From NCBI GenBank assembly GCA_017551405.1, contig JAFZLP010000107.1, positions 1 to 9,892 of the forward strand: a DNA stretch of 9,892 bases, read 5' to 3'. The stretch comes from Bacteroidales bacterium. GTDB taxonomy: Bacteria > Bacteroidota > Bacteroidia > Bacteroidales > UBA932. Under the pieces are notes generated by a model that did no database searches, was not told the DNA's origin, and worked only from the letters and a program-made list of their open reading frames with translations. This document shows, piece by piece, positions 1-6,851 of the stretch; position 1 is the first letter of the stretch, and each line of letters starts with the position of its first letter. The position numbers and the translations under genes were made by a program.

Positions 1-395
1 TACTGCTTCTTCTTGAGGACCTTGTTGTCCGTTGCCTCGAATTTGCCCAGATCCCACCTGCCTGAACCGCTCTCTATCTGAACGGCTTTCAATTTCATGG
101 TTGAATCCGGGGCGAATTCGCCCCCGTTCAGGATTCCGTCCGTGTCTTCGTAGAAAATGTTGACGGTATCGTATCCTGTATTGTCTTCAAGCTTGAATCT
201 GCCGTCCTCGTCGGTGACGGTATACGGTATATATTCGCGACCATGGAGCGATACCTTGATGCCTTGCAGCGGCTTGCCGGTCTCGTCGGTCACCCTGCCC
301 TCTGCGGTCAGTTCGGCGTAGGGGGCGCCGTAGCAGCTGGTCACCACGAAAGAGAAGCCCAGAAGGGACAGAAGCATTAGCAGGAACTTTTTCAT
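1..395 (-). CDS. Putative rSAM/lipoprotein-system lipoprotein (3' end cut by window edge)
   Basis: Begins with ATG at 395 and reads 131 codons to the left edge, where the next codon is TA-, so the stop is either at the edge or the protein runs slightly further. The N-terminus (MKKFLLMLLSLLGFSF) is a lipoprotein signal peptide with lipobox VTSC and acylated Cys21. The mature part opens with YGAPYAE, followed by a carboxypeptidase-regulatory-like beta-sandwich repeat (VTDETGKPLQGIKVSL, then TVTDEDGRFKL), then EDTDGILNGGEF and a GSGRWDLGKF segment. This layout matches from memory the Bacteroidetes family annotated 'radical SAM-associated putative lipoprotein' (TIGR04134-like), which normally sits beside a radical SAM enzyme (TIGR04133-like); that gene would lie off the left edge. 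What the enzyme does to the lipoprotein is unknown. The upstream gene on the same strand ends 23 bases before it, and a promoter-like TATATTTG lies in that gap. Family assignment is likely but not certain; lipoprotein status is strong. Confidence 0.8.
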   Translation of the reverse strand, partial: MKKFLLMLLSLLGFSFVVTSCYGAPYAELTAEGRVTDETGKPLQGIKVSLHGREYIPYTVTDEDGRFKLEDNTGYDTVNIFYEDTDGILNGGEFAPDSTMKLKAVQIESGSGRWDLGKFEATDNKVLKKKQ

Positions 396-401
396 AACAC
401 G

Positions 402-409
402 CAAATATA
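402..409 (-). promoter_or_regulatory. Bacteroidetes -7 promoter element (TATATTTG) before the lipoprotein gene
   Basis: Read on the minus strand, this octamer is an exact match to the Bacteroidetes primary-sigma -7 consensus TAnnTTTG. It lies 6 bases upstream of the lipoprotein ATG. A weak -33 candidate, TTTA, lies 23 bases further upstream inside the 3' end of the preceding gene; no exact TTTG is present at good spacing. If active, it would start transcription almost at the ATG and give a very short or absent leader. It is also possible that the gene is simply read through from the 960-residue gene upstream. Confidence 0.45.
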
Positions 410-418
410 GCAATAAAA

Positions 419-3301
419 CTATAAATCCACCGTAAACACGGCACTGAGGCTCGAAAGGTCGGAATTGATGGGATTATAGAGGTATTTCACGCCCACCAGG
501 GTGTTGTAGGGAACCCAGAGGAAGTTGCCCAGCTGCACGCCGAGCATGGCCCCGGTATAGACATCCTGAACCGATGTCGCCAGGCCCTTGCCGAGCGGAG
601 TGGTGGCGTCGTATTCGTACGATCCGTACAGGCGCAGCTGGAAGTTGCGGATGTAGAACGCCGGGCAGAGGAAGGTCCAGTCCACCGAGCCGAAAGGCAT
701 GGCGTACTCGAGAGATGCGCGCACACCTGAGTCGATGCTCCAGTCGCAGCCGTAGCTGCGGTTGTACCGGGCGACGAACTTGAGTCCGTGGGTGCGGAGC
801 AGGCCGGGCACGTATCCGTACAGGAGGACGCTGGCCGTGCCGCCGTAGGTCTGGCGCATGAGAGGCATGTCGGCCACGTTCAGTTCGGCGCCGAAGCCCC
901 AGCGCGGGAAAATGGCCGAGGGCGCGGTAGAAAGCATCGTATAGGCCCTGATGCCCGCCTGGAGGAACAGCCCGTCGTAGATCGGCGTTTCCGGTTCGGG
1001 GAGGCCTCTCCTGGCTTCCGACATGGGCAGGATCTGCCAGCGGTCGTTGCTGTAAGTCGTTTTGAAATAAGGAATTACTCCCCGCGACCAGCCGCTTGAG
1101 GACAGATTCCAGGGGATGTAGGCGTTGAGCGAGAGCTTGACCAGCGGCTTCCCCATGCTTACATCATCCGAAAGATAGCCTTTCTTTTCCTGGTCGAAGT
1201 GGAAAAGGCGCTCGGTCGCCTGCCTCTGGTTCACGTCTGCGCGAAACTCCAGCAGGGGATACCAGCCGTCGTAGGTGAACTGGGCGTGGAATGCGGGCCT
1301 GACGGCCTCCTTGAGGTTCTCCAGCGACACGCCCACCGAGCCGTAGCAGTTCTCGAGTTCGTTCTGGAACCAGGCCGTGGCGCCCAGGTACGAGGGAGTG
1401 GAAGTCGTCTCGTAGGACAGCGCCTGCACCGCATTGTATTCCACGTAAACCGGTGCCCAGGAGTGCACCAGGAACAGGTTGCCCAGCTTGGAATAGGGCA
1501 TTATCCCGCTTGCCGGCGTGGTGAAATCCTCTTCTGGCTGGAGCGGCTCCTGCTCGGAAAGCTTGTCGGCTATCGGGCGCGGGAACGGCTCCAAGGGCCC
1601 TTCCTCCCCCAGGAGGGAATCGACAGCCACGGCATAGATGCCCCTGGCGTCAGCCGTGGAAGCCGAGAAGTAGAGGCTGTCGCCGTGGAAGGCCCAGTCG
1701 TTGCCGCCGAAGCGGAGCGAGGTCTCTCTCCACAACCTGCCGTCCTGCGTGAGCGAATAGAGTTCGGAGGTGCCGTCGCGGTCGGAGGTGAACCAGAGCC
1801 GGCCTTCATGGCCGAACAGGCGGTTAATCTTGGCCTGGCGGGGCTCCAGCAGGCAGTTCCAGTCGTATACCCGATAGATTCCGAAACCGTCCTCGGTGAT
1901 GCCGCTGGCGTAGAGTACCCCGTCCATCCAGGCGCTCTCGACCACCTGCATTCCGTCCGGCGCCTTGAAGCGGGCGAGTTCCTGCCCGTTCCTCTCGTGG
2001 ACAAGGGCGATTCCGGTGGAACCGTCGGTCGGGTAGACCGTCACCACCACGAACGAATCCGCCGGCGCCGGCGTGGGGTTATAATAGCGCTCCCCGCGGG
2101 TGAGCGTATGTTTTCTGCCCTTCGAATCGAGGTAGCGCAGGTTCGAGAACGCCCTGAGGCCCCAGCGGGCGTCCGGGGTGTACTCGGTCCAGTATATCCT
2201 GCCCGTCACTTCGCTGGGAACGAGCCTGGAGGTGACGGATGCGAACGATGCGAGCCTTTTCTGCCTGCCCGAAGGAGCAGTGTAGACCAGCTCTTTGGCG
2301 CGTTCCAGCCCGCTGCGGAGCGACAGCAGCGAGTCTCCCTTGAACACCAGTGCGGTGTTGGACTCGTAGCGCCTCGGGGCGGGAGTGAGCCTCTTTGCCG
2401 ACAGGAACGGCGCCCTCAGCCCGTCGTTGGCCTCCCATTCCGCCTGGAAAGAGTCTTCTATCTTCCTGAAGGCGTCGGCGAAGCCAAGGCCTGAAATCTC
2501 CTTCACCGTCTTCTGCAGGTTCATCAGCGGGTAGCGCTTGCGGAAGATGCGCTCATAATAACGCTTGGTGAAATCGGGGGCGTCGAAGGCTGTGCGCATG
2601 CCGGCGGTGAGCATGTAGCCGATACGGTAGTGGTCGGGAGTGAATTTGTTGAGGGATGAGTACCGCCACTGCCAGTAGTTGCGGTACTGCCCTTCTGCGA
2701 AGGAAACCCTCATGTATTCGAGGAAATCGGAGGTACGGCCCCTTCCGTTGAGGGTGAGTGCGGTTTCGGCCGTCACGGCATCGCCTTCAAAGAAGGGCAG
2801 GCTCGGATACAGGGCGGCTGCCGCACCGGCCCAGATCTGGCCTATGATCTTGTCTGCGGCGCGGAACAGCCCGTCGCCGCGGATGAACTGCATCTGCGCC
2901 ACGTGCCTGCCTTCATGCACCGCGAGGTAATCTATCCAGGGAAGGGCCTCCGGGTCGTAGGCGTCGGGCACGGCCGAAAGGGCCATGTGCCTCGGGGCCC
3001 AGACCACCATGCCGTTGCAGTATGCCACGTACGGATGGATGATGACCGGCATGGGGTTGCTGTACATCTCGTTCGGCTCGTATCCGCATGTGGGGCCCAG
3101 CGGCTTGCGGTAGCGTTCCAGCTCCAGGGCGAAACGCACCGCCATGGAATCCGCCCCCTCCGGGTAGACGATCCTGTAGGAGGTGGTGTTGAACCATTTC
3201 CACTTTATTCCGGCAGGGTCGGAGCCCATCGGGGTGAACTGGGCCGCGGCTCCAAGGGGAAAAAGCAAAAACAGGAAAAATATAGCCAGCTGTCTGGGCA
3301 T
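419..3301 (-). CDS. Secreted HExxH (gluzincin-like) peptidase / beta-propeller / outer-membrane barrel protein
   Basis: A 960-residue exported protein. Residues 1-20 form a Sec signal peptide ending GAAA before QF. Residues about 30-290 resemble a gluzincin metallopeptidase: the zinc motif HEGRH lies at 129-133 (ligands H129 and H133, catalytic E130), and the later PFFEGDA, with E172, is where gluzincins place the third zinc ligand (compare the WFxEGxA motif of MA-type peptidases). Residues about 310-570 consist of short beta repeats like a TolB/WD40-type propeller, clearest at LWFTSDRDGTSELYSL (502-517). From about 600 to the end, alternating aromatic/polar strands and the ending VGVKYLYNPINS...FTVDL look like an outer-membrane beta-barrel. 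I infer a surface or outer-membrane protein, possibly a protease. The substrate is unknown, and no gene name is recognised. It starts at ATG 3301, diverging from the phosphate transporter across 53 bases, and precedes the lipoprotein gene by 23 bases. Confidence 0.8.
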   Translation of the reverse strand: MPRQLAIFFLFLLFPLGAAAQFTPMGSDPAGIKWKWFNTTSYRIVYPEGADSMAVRFALELERYRKPLGPTCGYEPNEMYSNPMPVIIHPYVAYCNGMVVWAPRHMALSAVPDAYDPEALPWIDYLAVHEGRHVAQMQFIRGDGLFRAADKIIGQIWAGAAAALYPSLPFFEGDAVTAETALTLNGRGRTSDFLEYMRVSFAEGQYRNYWQWRYSSLNKFTPDHYRIGYMLTAGMRTAFDAPDFTKRYYERIFRKRYPLMNLQKTVKEISGLGFADAFRKIEDSFQAEWEANDGLRAPFLSAKRLTPAPRRYESNTALVFKGDSLLSLRSGLERAKELVYTAPSGRQKRLASFASVTSRLVPSEVTGRIYWTEYTPDARWGLRAFSNLRYLDSKGRKHTLTRGERYYNPTPAPADSFVVVTVYPTDGSTGIALVHERNGQELARFKAPDGMQVVESAWMDGVLYASGITEDGFGIYRVYDWNCLLEPRQAKINRLFGHEGRLWFTSDRDGTSELYSLTQDGRLWRETSLRFGGNDWAFHGDSLYFSASTADARGIYAVAVDSLLGEEGPLEPFPRPIADKLSEQEPLQPEEDFTTPASGIMPYSKLGNLFLVHSWAPVYVEYNAVQALSYETTSTPSYLGATAWFQNELENCYGSVGVSLENLKEAVRPAFHAQFTYDGWYPLLEFRADVNQRQATERLFHFDQEKKGYLSDDVSMGKPLVKLSLNAYIPWNLSSSGWSRGVIPYFKTTYSNDRWQILPMSEARRGLPEPETPIYDGLFLQAGIRAYTMLSTAPSAIFPRWGFGAELNVADMPLMRQTYGGTASVLLYGYVPGLLRTHGLKFVARYNRSYGCDWSIDSGVRASLEYAMPFGSVDWTFLCPAFYIRNFQLRLYGSYEYDATTPLGKGLATSVQDVYTGAMLGVQLGNFLWVPYNTLVGVKYLYNPINSDLSSLSAVFTVDL

Positions 3302-3354
3302 ATCTCAGTATTTTTTGTAAATTTAGCAGAATTTTCGCGAATAACAGAATACCC
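3302..3354. promoter_or_regulatory. AT-rich divergent promoter region
   Basis: The 53 bases between the two divergent start codons are strikingly AT-rich against GC-rich flanks and must contain the promoters of both units unless these lie inside coding sequence. A self-complementary TAAATTTA at 3318-3325 matches TAnnTTT of the Bacteroidetes -7 element on both strands, missing only the final G. It lies 29 bases before the transporter ATG and 16 before the peptidase ATG. No convincing -33 TTTG at standard spacing was seen in either direction. No ribosome-binding purine tract precedes either start. Confidence 0.4.
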
Positions 3355-5097
3355 ATGAGTCTCGTTCTTCAAATTTTGACTCTGCTCGGCTCGCTGGGCA
3401 TGTTCCTCTACGGAATGTCTCTCATGAGCGGAGGTCTGCAGAAGATGGCCGGCAACCGTCTGCGCACCTTCATGGCCAAAATGACCTCCACCACGTTCAA
3501 GTGCATCCTCACCGGTATCACGGTAACCGCACTTGTGCAGTCGTCCACGGCCACCACGCTCATGCTGGTGAGCTTCGTGAACGCCGGTCTGCTCAGCCTG
3601 GCCACGGCAATCGCCGTCATCATGGGCGCCAACATCGGCACCACCGTCACCGCCTGGATCTTCGCCCTCAGCTTCGGCGCCGGCTCGTTCAGCTTCGGCA
3701 CCATCGCGGTGCCCCTCATGGCGCTCGCGTATCTGCTGGTATCTTCCAAGAACAAGAAGAACAACAACATGGGCGAGTTCATAATGGGCTTCGCCCTGCT
3801 GTTCCTGGGCCTCGCCACCCTGCGTGAGACGTCCACCGTGCTGCTCGACAACGAGCCGGTGCGCCAGTTCCTCGGAGGCCTCACCGGCTGGGGCTTCGGC
3901 AGCATGCTGCTCTTCATGGTGGCCGGCGCCTGCATGACCCTCATGCTGCAGAGTTCCGCGGCCACCATGGCCATCACCATGGTGCTCGTGGCCAACGGCT
4001 ACATCCCCTTCACCATGGCGGCCGCCATGGTCCTGGGCGAGAACATCGGAACCACCATCACCTCCAACATAGCGGCATCCGTAGCCAACGTCAGCGCAAA
4101 GCGCACTGCGCGGGCGCATCTGCTCTTCAACCTCTTCGGCGTGCTGTGGGTCATCTGCCTCTTCCACCCCTTCCTCAACCTGCTGGGAAGCATAGTGGAG
4201 CTGTTCGGATTCCCGAACCCCGCCACCACCGATTTCGCCGCGGCCGACACCGCCACCAAGGAGGCTCTCGTAGCGTCGCTGCCTTACAGCGTGGCCACGC
4301 TCCACACCCTGTTCAACCTCATCAATACCTGCATCCTCGTCTGGTTCATCCCGCTGATCGAAAAGATAGTCACCTGGATGGTCCCGGCCCACAAGGAGGA
4401 GGACGAGAAGTTCCGCCTCAAATACATCAACAGCGGCCTCATCACCACCGGTGACCTGGCCCTCAACTCCGTCAAGCTGGAGCTGGTGCGCTACGGCGAC
4501 ATAACCTCGCGCGTGATCGGCTTCCTCCGCGAAGCCATCAAAGCGGAAACCCAGCAGGCCTTCCAGCCCTTCGACGACGAGCTCATCAGGTACGAAGAGA
4601 TCACCGACCGCTTCGAAAAGGAAATCGCCGCCTACCTCAACGAGGCCACCAAGCGCGAGATGTCCCACGAGGCCACCCTGCGCGTCAAGGAATACTACCG
4701 CATCATAGGCGAGCTGGAGTCCATCGGCGACAGCGGAGAAACCATGGGCAAGATAATTGCCCGCGCCTGGGCGCACGAAAAGCAGTTCCTGCCGGACATG
4801 AAACAGAAACTGCTCAAGATGTGCGACCTGCTGGACGAGGCCTTCGCCGCGATGCACGTCAACCTTGAAACCCCGTCGGTGGAAATCACCGACATCACCA
4901 ATGCCGAACAGGCCGAGGAGAACATAAACGCCTATCGCGACATCCTCCGCGAAGAGCACCTGAGCAACATAGAAAAGAGCAACTATCCCTACGAGACCGG
5001 CGCTTTCTACATGGATCTGGTGAACAGCTTCGAGAAGATGGGAGACTTCCTTATCAACATTTCCCAAAGTGTGTACAGTGTCAAGAATCTCAAGTAG
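3355..5097 (+). CDS. Na+/phosphate cotransporter family protein with PhoU-like C-terminal domain
   Basis: A 580-residue inner-membrane transporter of the NptA/YjbB-like (PF02690) family, expected to move phosphate coupled to sodium. Two inverted-repeat halves each carry the family's signature pair: QSSTATT at 62-68 with GANIGTT at 91-97, and QSSAAT at 199-204 with GENIGTT at 228-234. Hydrophobic helices fill residues 1-345. From about 365 to 575 the protein is soluble, charged and helical, like a PhoU domain, which in this family sits in the cytoplasm and is thought to modulate transport. Length and order agree with full-length bacterial members. The start is the first ATG after the AT-rich divergent gap and gives a typical first helix. 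The following lipoprotein gene overlaps its last codons, so the two are probably co-translated. The phosphate substrate is inferred from the family only; no phosphate-regulon gene lies in the window. Confidence 0.95.
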   Translation: MSLVLQILTLLGSLGMFLYGMSLMSGGLQKMAGNRLRTFMAKMTSTTFKCILTGITVTALVQSSTATTLMLVSFVNAGLLSLATAIAVIMGANIGTTVTAWIFALSFGAGSFSFGTIAVPLMALAYLLVSSKNKKNNNMGEFIMGFALLFLGLATLRETSTVLLDNEPVRQFLGGLTGWGFGSMLLFMVAGACMTLMLQSSAATMAITMVLVANGYIPFTMAAAMVLGENIGTTITSNIAASVANVSAKRTARAHLLFNLFGVLWVICLFHPFLNLLGSIVELFGFPNPATTDFAAADTATKEALVASLPYSVATLHTLFNLINTCILVWFIPLIEKIVTWMVPAHKEEDEKFRLKYINSGLITTGDLALNSVKLELVRYGDITSRVIGFLREAIKAETQQAFQPFDDELIRYEEITDRFEKEIAAYLNEATKREMSHEATLRVKEYYRIIGELESIGDSGETMGKIIARAWAHEKQFLPDMKQKLLKMCDLLDEAFAAMHVNLETPSVEITDITNAEQAEENINAYRDILREEHLSNIEKSNYPYETGAFYMDLVNSFEKMGDFLINISQSVYSVKNLK

Positions 5098-6031
5098 CGT
5101 CCTGCTGGCCCTCCTGCTGCTGGCGGGCTGCACCGGGCGCGGGAACAAGACGGCAAACACGCCCAAGCCGCGCAGTTTCCCGGTAGTGACGGTTCCCGAG
5201 GCCTATACCGACGAAGCCGACAGGCTCTCCTACGCCGCCGGGCATTACTGGGATGCCTATTTCGCCGGTGAAGGGGCTACCGACAGCGCATATGTGCTGG
5301 GTGTGCCCCGTCGCGAACTGGAACAGAACATATCCAACTACCTGGCCGTCCTCGACATGCTGCCTCTCCCCGAAGCCGCCAGGAACATGGAAGGACTTTT
5401 CAAGGGAGTGTCGGCAGTCCAGAAGCGGGACAGCACCTCGCACTTCTTCGACACCTTCTCGGAGCTCGTGAGTTCGTACCTGTACGATCCCAATTCGCCC
5501 ATGCGCGACGAAGACCTGTACCTGCCCTACGTCCGCGGGCTTGCCGAAAGCCCCTACACTCCCGAAAACATGCGGGCGGTCTACCGTTACCAGGCGCTGA
5601 TGTGCGGGCTGAATCCGCGCGGGTCCGTGGCTCCGGACATCAAGGCCCGCACCGCCTCCGGAAAGCAGTTCACCCTCCACGGCATCAAGGCCCCCTACAC
5701 CCTGCTGTTCTTCAGCAACCCCGGCTGTTCCGCCTGCAGGGAGATGATGGAAACCATCGAGAATGAAATCACCCCCATGTTCCCGAAGGGCACAGTGGCC
5801 GTGGCCAACATCTACATCGACGACGAGCTGGACCTGTGGATGCAGTACGTCGGCAATTACCCGGAGGAATGGTACACCGGCTACGATTTCAGGCATGAAA
5901 TCCGCGACGAGCAGACCTACAACGTGAGGGCCATCCCGTCGCTGTACCTGCTCGATTCCGAGAAGCGCATCATTTTCAAGGATGCACCGGTAGAAAAAAT
6001 ATTAGTATATTTACAATCACTGGAGAATTAA
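5069..6031 (+). CDS. DUF5106 / thioredoxin-like (TlpA-type) lipoprotein
   Basis: A 320-residue exported lipoprotein. The signal peptide ends in lipobox LAGC, with Cys21 counted from GTG 5069. No ATG precedes the lipobox, so the start must be GTG at 5069 or the in-frame GTG at 5078; the latter gives the more typical N-terminus MSRISSS. Residues about 45-185 match the Bacteroidetes DUF5106 pattern (HYWDAYF, LEQNISNYLAVLDMLP, YLYDPNSPMRDEDLYLPYV). Residues about 186-320 are a thioredoxin fold: APDIKARTASGKQFTL, LLFFSNPGCSACREM with active-site pair C220-x-x-C223, and the cis-proline loop RAIPSLYLLD (P290). Such proteins act as periplasmic thiol-disulfide reductants or isomerases; the partner is not known. 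It overlaps the phosphate transporter by 29 bases (20 from the later GTG), which suggests translational coupling. The domain calls are firm; the exact start and physiological role are not. Confidence 0.9.
   Translation: MCTVSRISSSVLLALLLLAGCTGRGNKTANTPKPRSFPVVTVPEAYTDEADRLSYAAGHYWDAYFAGEGATDSAYVLGVPRRELEQNISNYLAVLDMLPLPEAARNMEGLFKGVSAVQKRDSTSHFFDTFSELVSSYLYDPNSPMRDEDLYLPYVRGLAESPYTPENMRAVYRYQALMCGLNPRGSVAPDIKARTASGKQFTLHGIKAPYTLLFFSNPGCSACREMMETIENEITPMFPKGTVAVANIYIDDELDLWMQYVGNYPEEWYTGYDFRHEIRDEQTYNVRAIPSLYLLDSEKRIIFKDAPVEKILVYLQSLEN
6006..6013 (+). promoter_or_regulatory. Possible -7 element (TATATTTA) before the small gene pair
   Basis: An AT-rich stretch at the extreme 3' end of the DUF5106 gene contains TATATTTA, one base off the TAnnTTTG consensus, 41 bases before the next ATG. 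No clear -33 TTTG lies at the right distance upstream. It could give the two small genes a promoter of their own. It encodes the final residues of the upstream protein at the same time, so the composition may have another cause. Confidence 0.3.
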
Positions 6032-6054
6032 CTTTCACTCAAACTAATACTACT

Positions 6055-6465
6055 ATGGGATTATTGGACAGCATTCTCACTTCTGCCATTGAAAACAGCA
6101 TGTCAGGCGGAAGAAAGACCACTTCCACGAAGAGCAGCTCTTCCGGAAGCGCACTCAAAAAGGCGGCCACGACTGCAGCAGCAGCTGCGGCAGCAGGCTA
6201 CATCTCCAAGAAAATCAAGGGTGCCATTACCAAGAAGGCAAGCACCTCTGGCACCACTGCATCTGCAGGTTCCGAGTCCGACATAGTCTCTGCCATCCTG
6301 AGGCAGATAGGCGGGTCTTCCAGCGGCGTAAGCGCCGGCACCATCAAGGATATCCTCGGCTCGGTGCTCGGCTCCAACTACGCCCAGGTCGCCAGCGGCA
6401 TGGACATCGGCGATCTCGCCCAGGGAGTCCTCTCGGTTATCGGCATGGCAAACGCTTCAAAATAA
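6055..6465 (+). CDS. Small Ser/Ala/Lys-rich low-complexity protein, function unknown
   Basis: A 136-residue protein that I do not recognise. It opens with MGLLDSILTSAIENSM, a short amphipathic helix reminiscent of DUF937/DUF533 N-termini. A Ser/Thr/Lys-rich linker follows (about 18-37), then an Ala-rich helix containing seven consecutive Ala codons (41-47) and ending in GYISKKIKGAITKK, then a second Ser/Gly linker (63-74). The C-terminal part (about 75-131) forms two or three Gly/Leu/Ile/Val-rich helices (DIVSAILRQIGG, TIKDILGSVLGS, IGDLAQGVLSVIG). No signal peptide is evident. The Ala-rich patch is flanked by lysines and could be membrane-associated or a helix-packing element. ATG 6055 is preceded by an AT-rich leader without a Shine-Dalgarno sequence. 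A TerB-like gene starts 12 bases after its stop, so the two probably work together. Codon use matches its neighbours, which supports a real gene. Confidence 0.75.
   Translation: MGLLDSILTSAIENSMSGGRKTTSTKSSSSGSALKKAATTAAAAAAAGYISKKIKGAITKKASTSGTTASAGSESDIVSAILRQIGGSSSGVSAGTIKDILGSVLGSNYAQVASGMDIGDLAQGVLSVIGMANASK
6175..6195 (+). repeat. In-frame GCN (Ala) codon tract
   Basis: Seven consecutive alanine codons (GCA GCA GCA GCT GCG GCA GCA) encode residues 41-47 of the low-complexity protein. The tract is interrupted at the third codon position and so is a weak slippage site at most. It is listed because it marks the centre of the Ala-rich helix. Confidence 0.6.
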
Positions 6466-6477
6466 AAGGGAACAGTT

Positions 6478-6846
6478 ATGGATACTAAGAAAATAGCAGA
6501 GGTCATCGACCTCATGGCCAAAGCCGGTCTCTTCTTCGCCAAGGTCGACGGCCAGTACGAAGGCGGCGAAAAGAAGTTCATAGAAAAATATCTCGGCAAG
6601 CTCGCCGAATTCGGCGACGTCGAAGACATCAAGGGCAAGCTGGAAGGCTATCTGAACGAGACCTTCACCCTCGAGCAGATCATCGACGATACGAAGGAGC
6701 TCGTCAAGGACTTCTCAAAGGTGGAGAAGGCTGCCATCCTGGCATCCATCGCCACGTTCATCCAGAAGGTCATCAAGGCCGACGGCGACAAGGAAACCGC
6801 CGAAGTGGCCGCATATGCCGCCTGGAAGAACGCCGTTCTCCAGTAA
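6478..6846 (+). CDS. TerB-like all-helical protein
   Basis: A 122-residue acidic, helical, cytoplasmic protein without a signal peptide. Its pattern resembles the TerB/DjlA-N fold: helix LMAKAGLFFAKVDGQYEGGE (12-31) followed by KKFIEKYLGKL, and later EKAAILASIATFIQKVIKADG (83-103). Two acidic motifs with identical DGxxExxE spacing occur, at 24-31 (DGQYEGGE) and 102-109 (DGDKETAE). In TerB-like proteins the DG...E acidic positions are conserved and have been proposed to bind metal; here that is inference. The N-terminal half fits the family well, the remainder less clearly. An AAGGGA purine tract lies upstream of ATG 6478, one of the few Shine-Dalgarno-like sites in the window. It follows the low-complexity gene by 12 bases and ends 5 bases from the convergent rnhB stop. 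Tellurite resistance should not be assumed, because no other ter gene is present. Confidence 0.8.
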   Translation: MDTKKIAEVIDLMAKAGLFFAKVDGQYEGGEKKFIEKYLGKLAEFGDVEDIKGKLEGYLNETFTLEQIIDDTKELVKDFSKVEKAAILASIATFIQKVIKADGDKETAEVAAYAAWKNAVLQ

Positions 6847-6851
6847 GATTT

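Noticed and set aside
1199..2494. 431-codon plus-strand open frame inside the peptidase gene
   Set aside because: Low-information Gly/Val/Arg/Glu composition, no recognisable fold, entirely antisense to a well-supported gene.
3205..5166. Open frame of 653 codons on the minus strand across the whole phosphate transporter
   Set aside because: Its translation is a Gly/His/Glu/Val-rich mirror of a GC-rich gene with no domain logic; the plus-strand transporter has clear family motifs. Long antisense frames are expected from GC-biased third positions.
6000..6049. Inverted repeat TATTAGT ... ACTAATA flanking the leader of the small gene pair
   Set aside because: Seven-base arms separated by 36 AT-rich bases are easily met by chance; no U-tract or conserved fold supports a riboswitch or terminator.
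6478..6846. Tellurite-resistance operon
   Set aside because: Only a TerB-like fold is present; no terC, terD/E or terZ gene lies nearby, so resistance cannot be claimed.
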